Below are positions 1 to 9,189 of a stretch of DNA of 64,000 nucleotides, one piece after another. The notes beneath the pieces are model-generated. The model made no database searches. It had not been told where the DNA came from and saw nothing but the letters and a program-made list of their open reading frames with translations. Source of the stretch: Daphnia carinata (lineage: Eukaryota; Arthropoda; Branchiopoda; Diplostraca; Daphniidae); assembly GCF_022539665.2 (NCBI RefSeq), contig NC_081331.1, positions 8,897,534 to 8,961,533 of the forward strand, written 5' to 3'. The stretch's first letter is position 1. Each line of letters starts with the position of its first letter. The translations under genes were made by a program, and so were the position numbers.

Positions 1-1100
1 TGTGGAGATCGTAGTTTGGATGGCCAAGGACCGGAGCTGACGTACGCGCCTCTTTCAGATCATTAAAACTTTTAGCATGATCCATTCCCCAAATGAAAGG
101 AGTTTCTTTCTTAGTTAACGAAGTGAGTGGACGTGCGATGGCCGCGAAATGCTGGATGTGACACCGATAAGAACATAATCCCAGGAAGCTTTGCACTCGT
201 TTAACTTTGTTTGCTGCCGAGTGACCTACCGCTGGTGATGGAAAGTCCCTGACCGCTTCCAACTTTTCGGGGTGTGGACCCACCCCTTCCTTGGTGACAA
301 CGTGCCCTAACACTTTTAAGGTATTCTCAGCAAACGAACACTTTGACCACTTTAGTTTTTCTCCAACTTTTCCAAGGCAATCCAGCACTAAATGGAGCCG
401 ATCCAAGTGTTGTTCAAACGCTTCTGAGCAGACGATGACGTCATCCAGGTAGACCAACACGTTGTCCAACGTCGTCCGGCCAAAATAATATCGAATTGCC
501 CGCTGAAATGTGCCAGGAGTATTCGTTAATCCAAAAGGGAGAGCATAGAAATGATATAGCCCATCCGCAGTTATGAATGCTGTTTTGGATCTATCCTCGC
601 TGGCGACTGGAACCCGGTGGTATCCGGATTGAAGATCCATACTGGAACAAATGGGTTGCTCCTTCCAGGCGGCTCAAAGTGCTATGCGCGGCTATGCGCG
701 GTAGAGGGTAAGAATCTTTTACGGTCACTGCATTAAGCTTCCGGTAATCCAAGCCAAAACACCAAGTTCCGTCTTTCTTTTTTACTAGGACCACAGGGGA
801 AGCCCAAGGGCTGTCCGAGTGCTCGATTATTCCGTGCCGCAGCATTCCTTCCACTTATTTTTGAATCACGGCTCGTTCTTTCTATGCACTTTTGTAAGGG
901 AGCTGATGAATTGGTTGGTTATCCCCTGTATTAATGTCGTGCTCCACCAACGTGCAGTGTCCCAAATCATCCTCGCTTAAAGCGAAGCAGGTAATGGAGT
1001 TCCGGAGGATTTTCAGCACTTCACTTCTTCGGTTTTCTTGCAGGTTTTTTCCAATTCTACTTTTCAAATTAACCAATAATTCTTCAAATTCCTTATCCAT
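1..1100 (-). pseudogene. gypsy-type pol: protease-RT linker and reverse transcriptase, broken
   Basis: Reading the minus strand from 1,100 downward gives a linker piece (ending near 882) and then the RT fingers motif SPWASPVVLVKKKDGTW near 810-760, followed by LDYRKLN and SYPLPRI. The frame is then lost near 715-660, where the 10-mer GCTATGCGCG is repeated in tandem. Below about 590 the RT resumes in another frame, with an intact YLDDVIV catalytic motif near 431-455 and then the thumb region and the start of the RNase H connection down to base 1. The YLDD aspartates are present, so it decayed by frameshift rather than by loss of active-site residues. It has no role in host function that can be inferred. 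Confidence 0.75.
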
Positions 1101-1203
1101 TCTTCCAGTTGCAGCATTCGTTTGTGTGGCTCTGCCGGGTTCCTCTGGAATTTCCGACTCTCGAGCTACGTCACAACAATTGCTACTTAATCACAAAAAA
1201 TTT

Positions 1204-1430
1204 CCGTTGCTCACGGGCAACGAACTACAACTTGGCAATTTCCACTTATCCACAAAAAGATTTCGTTACTCACGGGTAACGAATAACGAATGAACGATTG
1301 CCACTAAACCACAAAACTTCGTTACTCACGGGTAACGAACTACAACTTGGCAATTACTACTTTAAAAAAACGTCGCTACTCACGGGTTAGCGAATTACGA
1401 TTCAACAAAAAGTTGTTACTCGCGGGTAAC
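1204..1430. repeat. Five degenerate copies of a short hairpin motif in the gypsy leader
   Basis: The motif CGTTACTCACGGGTAACG, whose ends pair (CGTTAC with GTAACG), recurs at about 1,204, 1,264, 1,320, 1,374 and 1,415. Spacing is 41-60 bp and similar linkers (CAACTTGGCAATT) recur between copies. In the less perfect copies the two arms change together (GTTGC with GCAAC; CGCTA with TAGCG), so the pairing is kept. It sits between the primer-site-like sequence and pol on the element's transcribed strand. Confidence 0.7.
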
Positions 1431-1809
1431 GGCTGCGTCTCCACCAATTGTCACATACGCTTTTGTATTTAACTCTGAACGAAAGAATACAAGTGAGGAC
1501 AACAAGTAACACGATCTTCGTCTCTAAATCAACCAAAGAATAAACAAGAACTTTACCGAAACTTGGAGCAACACTGTGAAAACCGCTAGGGAACCCACGA
1601 AAATCAACTAACACGAATTTGTAACTACTCTTTATACCCTTTTGTAAAATACTCCCCTTCCGGCTGACGCATCCGCGTATCTTCCTAACTACTGATTCTT
1701 TTACTGATTCTCTTTCCCACGGCCCTAGCTACAGGAGCGGGGATTCATCTCTTTGAAGAGATAACTACACCCCCTTTTACCCGCGACAATATAATTATGT
1801 GTATATGCA
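1431..1809 (-). mobile_element. Probable 5' LTR plus primer-binding site of the left gypsy element
   Basis: On the plus strand GGCTGCGTCTCCACCAAT (1,431-1,448) is followed by TGTCACATACGC. The same junction, with TGTGACGG after it, is found again at 14,699-14,724. The shared block is best read as the primer-binding region and the TG as the LTR edge of a minus-strand element. The outer LTR edge is uncertain; the TGCA at about 1,806-1,809 is a candidate. No target-site duplication can be tested because the other LTR is outside the window. Confidence 0.35.
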
Positions 1810-3699
1810 CAAGAAAGGGATATAAGGGTAAAAGAAAACACTTTATTTGAATTATTAACTAGTTTTACGTTTACCAATACACTTTACCAATAGCAGACAG
1901 CAACATTTTATTTGACGACAGTATCAAAAGGCCAGTAGCAGACGTCTTTAACAACAACAACGAAAACAATCGCAAGATAGTTGCCAATTATATTTTACTA
2001 GCTGTTTTTTTTTACGAAAAAGTAAAAAAAAAATTTATGGGGGTGTTAATTCGATTTTCATTTAAATAATAAACTCAATTTTTATTTTTGACAAGGGGTA
2101 TTAGTTAAGGGGACATTCGTTAGGTGGGGCATTAATTTTGGGGGGAAAGAGTCAAAGGAGCAACTGCAGGAAAGTCGGGGGGGGGGAGCATTGGTCAAAG
2201 GCCGCAATCATCCACCTGCCGGTGCTCCTTGAAAACAGCCCATCAAGGTCGTTGCTTCATGGCGAAAGTAACGCAAAAAGTGTTGCAAGCTATGGGAAAA
2301 AACAACGGTACTATCTCGTACTTACCATACCGACTCCCTTCTATCTCGCCTAAGCGAGCGAGGCTGCTTTCCCTAAGGTGCCTACCTGCAAGGAGGTTGT
2401 TTTCGAATACTATGAACATTTTCAGACAAAACACGCGGGTCTAGGTTAGCTTGAATACCCAAGCTTAAATCCTAACAAATTTACGCTTGGAATCGTTAAC
2501 TTGGAGGGGTTTGGAGCAGTCACTATCCAAGCTAACTTAAGGCTTGGGTAAGCTTAACGTTATGTACGGGCCCGCTTACATTGTCCCTTCCCGCGGCATA
2601 CCTTTAGACCTATCTCACACGGGTTTAACACCAAAATTCGCAGGTGATACAATTGTTCTGGCGAGTACTGTATGGTATGAGGGGAAATGTGAGAGCACCG
2701 CATTAAAATTGTAGACTACATTGTATTCATTCATCATTTTAAATTTCAATCCCGCTTAAAGCGAAATTGGCCAAAACACGAATCACCATCAAAAGCTATG
2801 AAAAGTTGCTTCAAGAATATGGTTATCATGGAAACATAATGTAAGGAGAGGTTTTGAAGTTAATCGTCGACTAAACTGTTACGCGAGAATAAGGGCTAGG
2901 GAAGCAAATCCGGCGTTAGTGTGGGGAACGGTAGAGGTGTCCTTATCGCTGAAAGACCACCCAAGTAAGAGAGGTCCGGCCTGCAATAATCCAATGTTAG
3001 TTATATAACAATTGTCTATCGTAGTTTTTTCCATCTGTCAACATGCGTGGCTGTAGCTATTTTGTTGTATACCGTAATTTATTCGATTGATAAACTATTT
3101 AAACGTTTCGATTCTGTTGCTTTAAATAAGTGGCATAACTGATATGAAAAATTTAACTTGACTTCTGTTAAGTATTTGCTGTACACACTTTTTTAGTTAG
3201 TCGAACGGCTTTATCGAAATAGGCTAGTTTCTTTTTTAAATACATGACGAGGAGCGATAAAATCCTTTTTGTCTTATGCTATTCACTGAAACCAATTTTT
3301 TGTTAAATGACCTTTTTTTTTAGTTGCAAGCATTATAACTTCTTGCAAGTATAATTGACAATTAAAAAGTCATTTCCTTTTCGAAGTGTGAGTTTTAATT
3401 TCCCACTGCTTAGGTCCATAGTGAGTAATGCCAATAATTTACCATTAAAGGTTACGTAAATATAAAGAGCAAACTTATGAATACGAAGCGCTTCGATAAT
3501 GCTATTCAATTTAATAATAAAATATGCACGAAAAAACCCTTTAAATTAAATGAGGACGAAACTTTCGTTTTGGTTCAACGTTTTAAATTACAGAAACAAA
3601 AGCAACAGATTTTCTACCAAACGGCATTATGCAGGAGGTAACAGCTCGTCACGTTACGTTGCCGGCAGGAAAAAATTAGGAGCTCAAACATTGATTGCC
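1810..3699. other. Intergenic, no gene recognised
   Basis: This is AT-rich DNA with homopolymer runs. The stretch at 2,090-2,155 has several degenerate copies of a motif that on the minus strand reads ACTAATGCCCC; the same motif is clustered at 25,475-25,610. Short overlapping open frames at 2,138-2,444 have no recognisable domain. Around 2,440-2,565 the sequences AAGCTTAA and GGCTTGGGTAAGCTTAA form imperfect inverted copies. Confidence 0.5.
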
Positions 3700-3802
3700 G
3701 GAGAAATAGGTCCTGGAGAAATAGGACCCGGAGATTTAGGACCCAATGTTCAAACATTTTTTGAAGGGTCCTATTTCTCCTTGGTATTCGTCCTATTTCT
3801 CC
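3700..3802. repeat. Clustered inverted repeat, 14-mer GGAGAAATAGGACY, copy 1
   Basis: Three forward units (GGAGAAATAGGTCC, GGAGAAATAGGACC, GGAGATTTAGGACC) are followed by a 21-nt centre and two inverted units (GGTCCTATTTCTCC, GTCCTATTTCTCC). The same architecture recurs at 7,938-8,106 and 13,757-13,845. An open frame at 3,550-3,912 runs through it, but its EIGPGEIGPG repeat is only the translated 14-mer. Confidence 0.85.
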
Positions 3803-4970
3803 TTCATAGATATCCCAAGTGTCCGCTGTTAGAAAAGAAGAACCGACGGGTTATGCAGTTTTCCGCACTGCAAACAACGTTATCAATTGCTCGTCTAATC
3901 ATTCCATCATAACTTTTTTGTTTGAATTCATATTTGTAATTTTTTTGCACGATTACATGCTCTATCTATTGTTTTATACAGCTCATGTATAAAAGTTATA
4001 TTTCTTTTTACGGAGTGTTTGGTTTTTAGCCTTTTACATTTTGTTACTGGCGTTTCCAGTCCTAGTATCACCCCTTCCCGACTGATGTCCTTATTCCATG
4101 GGCGTTCCCGGGGGCGGGGGTCGCTCTTGCTAAAATACCCCTTAATACACTGATTAATAAGAAAAAAATTACACATAGATAATTTAAAATACGTACATTT
4201 TGTAATAAAAAAACTATTTGCCACAAAACCATAGATAAAGACCTACATGGTAAGAACGAAAATAATGAGTTCCGCGGGGCTTTTGGTGGGTGCTGGGAAC
4301 GAATATGTTAACATGAGGACTAGTTTATTATTATTAAAATTTGATACTAATGTTTATGGGAACAATATTACAATCTATAACTATATATCGTCTGAAGCAA
4401 GGACAAGACAAAGGACTACTATAATTCACTCTTGATTCAAATACCATTTATTTCTTCATTACATTTTCAATTCTTTTCACAGTTACAAAGATTCCAATAA
4501 TTATATTAAAATCAAACCCTACTTCTGTAACAATGCCAGGCGGTGAAAGCTGTCTGTTATATAGGGTAGGAGCGCTTTTCACCAAGGCATTAAATGTAAT
4601 AAGCAAAACTGAAATGTCCAACTTGTGTAGGGACATCTATAGGAAAATTGCAATAGTTATGCGTGGCTTCTGTTAAAGCGGAAGAGGAACAATAACCTCA
4701 CAAAGCTACTAATAATGACAAATCCAATTTAATTATTTTAGACCAGGCAAGACCTTTTTTTTGTGCGTCAGTGATTACCGAAGTCACTAAACCTTTTAAA
4801 ATGAATCCAAGGTTTTTTTTTTTTTTATTTTCAACGATCATGGAGGGCATGCCAGTGTATTGTTATCCAAAACTTTCATGACACGGCTTGTAAATAATAG
4901 AACACGAGTCAGCTCATCTATGAGTCAATTTCTGCCATTCATACGATAATTTGGCCCATTTTTCGCTAGT
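3803..4970. other. Intergenic, no gene recognised
   Basis: No coding region or structured element can be supported here. The short open frames on either strand (for example 3,928-4,224 minus and 4,247-4,435 plus) lack domain motifs, splice context or biased codon use. A poly-T run lies near 4,812-4,826. Confidence 0.5.
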
Positions 4971-5430
4971 TTATTTCATTTTATGCTTTCTTTTCATTTT
5001 TCGTTTTCTTAATGTTGATTTATCCCTTTTCTGTTGGTATTCCTTTCTCCATTCCTGTTCTTCGATGCGTTCAAACTTCAAACCACTTTTTTTCCTTTGT
5101 GATTTTGATTTTATCCTGTTTCTTAATTGGTTTGGCAAGTAATTCCACATTGTCTTTTGCACCTATTGCTCTTAGTATTGTTTACCTATTGTGATACAGT
5201 AAAGTAATAAAATATTTGAAGATCTAAGAAATTTTTTTTGTTAAATTTAAAGTTTACCTTAACACCTTCAGCTCTTTGCCGAGCACCTTCCCATGGCTGT
5301 TTCTCTTCAATGCTTCTTGCCTTATCAGCTTCACCTTTGCCTTCCAAGAATATCAATTTTTCTTTTACTTTTTTTATGTTAATCATTGCCGCGTTTGGAT
5401 CTAAAGTGGGTTTCAGTTTAATAGTCAAAA
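4971..5430 (-). pseudogene. SURF6-like gene fragment, decayed
   Basis: SURF6 is a nucleolar protein of ribosome biogenesis with a lysine-rich C-terminal domain. The minus strand encodes KKVKEKLIFLEGKGEADKAR and, after it, SIEEKQPWEGARQRAEGVKV (about 5,395-5,265). This matches the family pattern of a charged helix, EK-x-WxxAxxRAEGxKV and then a KD start. It is followed by a donor-like AAG/GTAAAC and about 90 bp of intron-like sequence. The reading then resumes as KDNVELLAKPIKKQDKIK and, after a one-base shift near 5,070, as a lysine/arginine-rich tail ending in a stop at about 4,971. The upstream acceptor-like TTTAG is at about 5,405. Further minus-strand frames at 5,449-5,760 may be more of the same gene but are not recognisable. 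The frameshift and missing N-terminal half mark it as a relic. The family call is from memory of the SURF6 domain pattern and is moderately sure. Confidence 0.55.
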
Positions 5431-5944
5431 ATCAGTGAGTGTTGATAACTAAGGAAGTACAACAACGCGCGGTAAAGAATCAAACGGCAAACTTGTATTG
5501 CTTGGCACTGAAAATAAAATGTTTTTTAGAATTACAGTAAACAAAAGATCATTATGGAAATTATTCACCATTCTGGGTAGAAGGCTCGTTCTCACTTGAG
5601 GTAATTGGATCAACATACTGATGTTCGGCAATATTAATGTTGGCAATGGATCCACCGGGTGGCAATCAGAATAAGGTGCTCCTGATTCGGTTGCTGAACT
5701 TGTACAAATTGGTTCCTCAGTGGAATAAGCAATTCCCCGTACCGGCACACTGTCCACATCTGAGATTGCTACGAAAAAAATAAGATTACACTTCTCTGTG
5801 ATTACAACCTTATGGAATGTTGAACAGTTGTGATTATTTTCCTGCTAGATAGTATCTGAGAGAATTAATAGCTAACATTATCGCCCATCAGTTTGAACTG
5901 TTGAGAAATGATGTAATGGAACCAGTTATTTTGTTCTTATTTAG

Positions 5945-6940
5945 CCAAAACAAGTGGACAGGAAGTACTTCAAGTCTTTCCTGAAGACGGTAACATGGGC
6001 AAAGTTCTCCCGAAATATTTGAGCCGTTGGACGACCGAGAAGGTGATGGGTGAAGGTGTTCAGGTTTTACCCAAGACGCACGTTCAGGGAGCAACCATGG
6101 AAGATGATTAGGTGGTTTTGACCTTGCAGGATGGACCAAAGGTATCACTAGCTGCATAGTAGTCTTGTTTAAAGTGTAATTTGACATTTTTCTCAATTGT
6201 TTTCGTTAGATTAAAACAGACCATGTTGTTGTTGCTGTCGGTCTGGATACCAACACGGATTTGGCTATCGCCTCTGGTTTGGAAATTGACCCCAATTTCG
6301 GCGGTTACAGAGTCGATGCTGAACTTGAAGCCCGTTCTAACGTCTGGGTGGTAGGCATTTCTGTTTACGTAACGTTATTATGGTTATAAATTATGATTAA
6401 ACATTTTCCAATATTGATTTCCATGATGTTGTTGCTAGATAGTATATGAAGCTATTGCAAACACAAGTTCTTCTGAAATGTGAGTTGCACAAAATTGAAA
6501 CGGAATTTGTTTATGGAAATTTTCGGCTGGTTATGCTGCCTGCTTTTACGATATCAAACTGGGTCGTCGTCGTGTTGAACATCATGATCACGCTGTCGTG
6601 TCTGGTCGTTTAGTGGGAGAAAACATGACCTGCTCTGGCAAACCCTACTGGCACCAGTCCATGTTTTGGTCAGACTTGGGACCTCGTGTTGGCTATGAGG
6701 CCATCGGCATTGGAAACGATGGCCGTTTTTGCCAAATCGACGGCCGCAGACACCCCGAAAGCTGTCGTCGAAGCTACTGGCGAGGGTATTCGATCAGAAA
6801 CGGAAAATGTACCATTGACTTTGTCCGATGAAATCTAAATTTTGTACTAATTTTTATTTTTATAATTCAAGGCTGCTACAGAACAATCTTCCATATGGCT
6901 TCCTCCCGTGCTGACGCCATCAAAACCGCGCCGGGCTTAG
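5945..6940 (+). pseudogene. AIFM1-like (apoptosis-inducing factor) gene fragment, decayed, introns retained
   Basis: AIF is a mitochondrial FAD/NADH oxidoreductase. Exon-like 5,945-6,141 encodes [20 protein letters not shown] and [15 protein letters not shown], but has an in-frame TAG at 6,109-6,111. Exon-like 6,210-6,350 encodes the NAD/FAD region ([30 protein letters not shown]). Exon-like 6,526-6,838 encodes [20 protein letters not shown], then a short interval, then [15 protein letters not shown] and VGYEAIG. A frameshift at about 6,715-6,730 breaks it; the shifted frame runs on to a stop at 6,836. The acceptor before 6,526 reads TTTCG instead of TTTCAG, and the GDA expected at this point reads GYA. 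The N-terminal half and the C-terminal dimer domain are missing. Introns of about 70 and 175 bp are kept, so it is not a processed retrocopy. An AATAAA follows at 6,982. Confidence 0.85.
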
Positions 6941-7059
6941 AATTTGAGTAACTTTTTGTTTCATTATTTGTATTTTGTAAAAATAAATGAAATGTAATTC
7001 TATTACAAAGAATTTATGGTTTTATTTTAATTGGAAGCTATTTCCATTACAAATTTTCC

Positions 7060-7190
7060 TGTGTCCTTTGGCTGCCGCGATCCGGACATTCCCCGGATGT
7101 TACAATACGTACGTTCACTGAACGTACGGATTTGCCATCCTGCAGACGTCCAACTAAGGACGTCCGTAGTACTCCCAACTAAGGGAACTT
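7060..7190. repeat. Short palindromes upstream of the AKT-like fragment
   Basis: CGTACGTTCA-C-TGAACGTACG (7,108-7,128) is a perfect 10-bp inverted repeat around one base. Just upstream ATCCGG and CCGGAT are paired, and just downstream GACGTCCAACTAAG and GACGTCCGTAG are near-repeats. No gene is visible between the AIFM1-like relic and 7,263. Confidence 0.6.
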
Positions 7191-7262
7191 AAGGAAACAA
7201 CCTGATAGATAAATGGTTTTGTTTCTTGGAGTTTCACCTACGAAACGATTTTTTGTTACCAG

Positions 7263-7782
7263 CTGGAAAATTTGTTACTCGACAAAGATGGACACATAAA
7301 GATTGCTGACTTTGTACTTTGTAAAGAGGATACCACGTACGGACGGACTGCCAAAACATTTGCTGAACCCCCGAGTACCTTGCCCCCGAAAGTGCTTGGA
7401 CGACAACGACTACGGGAGTGCAGTACGTTGGTGGGGCTTGGGTGTTGTCATGTATGAGCTCATTTGCGGTCACTTTCCGTTTTACGACCGGGATCGCGAC
7501 ATTCTCTTTGACCGTATTCTTTTGGAAGAAGTTAGATTCCCTCGAACACTATTGCAGGAAGCGAAAGATCTTCTTGGTGGGCTTTTAGCAAAGGATCTAC
7601 ATAAGAGATTAGGAGACGACCCGGAAGATTATCAAGAAATCATTCTACATCCATTTTTCCTACCGATTTCTTGGACAGATCTAGTTCAAGGGAAGGTACG
7701 TAGGCGTGCAGGTTGTACTTGAATGTTTTGATTTTACCCTGTCTCCTACACGCAGATTCCACCACCGTCCAAGCCGCAAGTG
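7263..7782 (+). pseudogene. AKT/RAC serine-threonine kinase fragment, decayed, intron retained
   Basis: AKT kinases act downstream of PI3K. After an acceptor-like TTACCAG, the plus strand reads [20 protein letters not shown]: the catalytic-loop end and activation segment, but the metal-binding DFG is DFV. The [10 protein letters not shown] motif is scrambled by indels near 7,355-7,400. Reading resumes in another frame with [40 protein letters not shown] and [13 protein letters not shown]. The exon ends at a donor AAG/GTACG (7,695), and a second exon at 7,756-7,782 encodes IPPPSKPQV followed by GTAAGT. The usual D of DWWGLG is R. The PH domain, N-lobe and hydrophobic motif are absent. It is an intron-containing copy broken by frameshifts and loss of catalytic residues. 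Confidence 0.85.
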
Positions 7783-7937
7783 GTAAGTGAAAGACATCCG
7801 ATAATTCTGTATCTATGCTTATGCTCAATGAGAGAAATAAACTATTTGTACAATTGATAAAACTCTTACGAATGTTTGCGTAATCCATTTTTAATTACTT
7901 AATACTTAAATTGAAAATTCCTAAAGGAACAAAGAAA

Positions 7938-8106
7938 TTGAAATAGGACTATTTCTAAGGAGAAATAGGACTAATGCCGAGGAGAAATAGGACTGATGCC
8001 ATGGAGAAATAGGACTGTCCTAAAAGTTACTAAAAGTCAGTCCTATTTCTCCCAGTCCTATTTCTCCGGTAGAAATAGGACTAGAAATTTTCAGTCCTAT
8101 TTCACC
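7938..8106. repeat. Clustered inverted repeat, 14-mer GGAGAAATAGGACT, copy 2
   Basis: Three forward 14-mers are separated by 8-nt spacers (AATGCCGA, GATGCCAT). A 22-nt centre (GTCCTAAAAGTTACTAAAAG and TC) follows, then inverted, forward and inverted units (AGTCCTATTTCTCC twice, AGAAATAGGACT, AGTCCTATTTC). This is the longest and cleanest of the copies in the window. It lies about 150 bp after the AKT-like fragment. Confidence 0.9.
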
Positions 8107-8165
8107 GGCTACCAAACATTTTTGTGCTACTTTTGACAAGTAATGCCAAAATCGTATAAATATCC

Positions 8166-8208
8166 TACATCAATCGACTTATTTTTGCACTGTGCGTCGA
8201 TTGATGTA
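8166..8208. repeat. Perfect 13-bp hairpin
   Basis: TACATCAATCGAC (8,166-8,178) and GTCGATTGATGTA (8,196-8,208) are exact reverse complements around a 17-nt loop. No other feature explains it; it could be a terminus or footprint of a small mobile element. Confidence 0.8.
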
Positions 8209-9185
8209 AAAATATTGAAAAAAATCAAAACGCAAAAATTTCAATAACCGTTTTCTCGGTATTGTAATTTGTTTTATAATTTGCTCTTTGGATAACTTGT
8301 GTAACCCCCTTATAGTTTATAATTCGCCTAACTGATGTCCTAATAGAACACTTATTAGTTACCATTCGTTAGGCGAAAAAATGTATATTTTTTTGTCCCA
8401 AATTAGCAGGAACCGTGCCTATGTCCCAATTCGCTTTTTTATCCTGCACACGTACGGACATCAGAATGAAATTTCGCTAGTTGACCTCAGGCGAGATGCT
8501 TAAGGTAGATTGCTCACAGTTTTGTGTGAGTGTATCAATCAATGTAACATCAAATGAAATGAAATCTACAATTACTTACAGCGTATTGGAACATGTGAAA
8601 ACGACGATTTTCAGTCCAGTACATTATTCCATCGATACTAAGAAAGATTTTCGCCTTATATCTGGATTGAACCACTGCAATACGTGTCTCAATCTGACAT
8701 TGTAATGCTGAAAATTACTTCTTGAAACATTATGCTATAGATACCTATCACCTTTATCAAATCTGTACCTGGTCTTTCCGCGCCGCAAACCGATACAAAC
8801 CGCTTACGACCTATAAAGACTAAACGTTGCATCAGTATATAACAGTTTTTTTTTCATTCAGCCTCCATGAACTAAACGATTAGATACATATCTACAATAA
8901 ATTTTTTTTAAAAGTAGTAGCTCAGCAGTATACTGTTGGATTCAGACAAGGATTGAAGTGTTTCGATTCCGATATGTGGCGAAAATGATTTCTTAGTGCT
9001 ATAGAGTTGATGAAGACCAAAGCGGGTTATGGAGGGTGCCTATCTGTTTATTAGACATTTTTCAGCTTAGCCGGGGGGGGGAGGGGGTTGGGAATCTGGC
9101 AAAAAAACAGTATACACTACTTTTTCCAGATACTGTTCATAACACCTGGGGCATTGATAAAAGGTGTTTATACTATAGACACCTT
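8209..9185. other. Intergenic, no gene recognised
   Basis: This is AT-rich sequence. Open frames such as 8,481-8,705 carry no recognisable domain. A G-run (GGGGGGGGAGGGGG) lies near 9,072-9,085, and AAAAGGTGT and ACACCTTTT form a small hairpin around 9,159-9,188. Confidence 0.45.
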
Positions 9186-9189
9186 TTAT

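Larger units (their letters stand above)
1..1809 (-). mobile_element. Ty3/gypsy LTR retrotransposon, 5' part, internally deleted, running off the left edge
   Basis: The minus strand reads LTR-like sequence, then a primer-binding-like site, a short leader with repeated hairpins, and pol reverse transcriptase running out of the window at base 1. Only about 330 bp separate the primer-site region (around 1,431-1,448) from recognisable pol (below 1,100). A normal gypsy element has a gag gene and protease there, so most of gag seems to have been deleted. The coding part carries frame breaks. Integrase and the 3' LTR would lie to the left, outside this window. Element class is clear from the reverse transcriptase; the exact LTR edge is not. 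Confidence 0.7.

Noticed and set aside
3550-3912. 120-codon frame with EIGPGEIGPGDLGP repeat
   Set aside because: The peptide repeat is just the translation of the GGAGAAATAGGACC repeat units. Nothing else in the frame looks coding.
4971-5194. Plus-strand frames full of Phe/Leu suggesting a membrane protein
   Set aside because: They are the reverse of the lysine-rich SURF6-like tail on the minus strand.
5945-6940. Functional AIFM1 gene
   Set aside because: In-frame TAG, lost acceptor AG, a frameshift, and missing N- and C-terminal domains.
7263-7782. Functional AKT kinase gene
   Set aside because: DFG changed to [13 protein letters not shown] scrambled by indels, no N-lobe or PH domain.
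7938-8106. CRISPR-like look of regular 14-mers with 8-nt spacers
   Set aside because: Spacers are too short and similar to each other, units flip orientation, there are no cas genes, and the DNA is animal nuclear.
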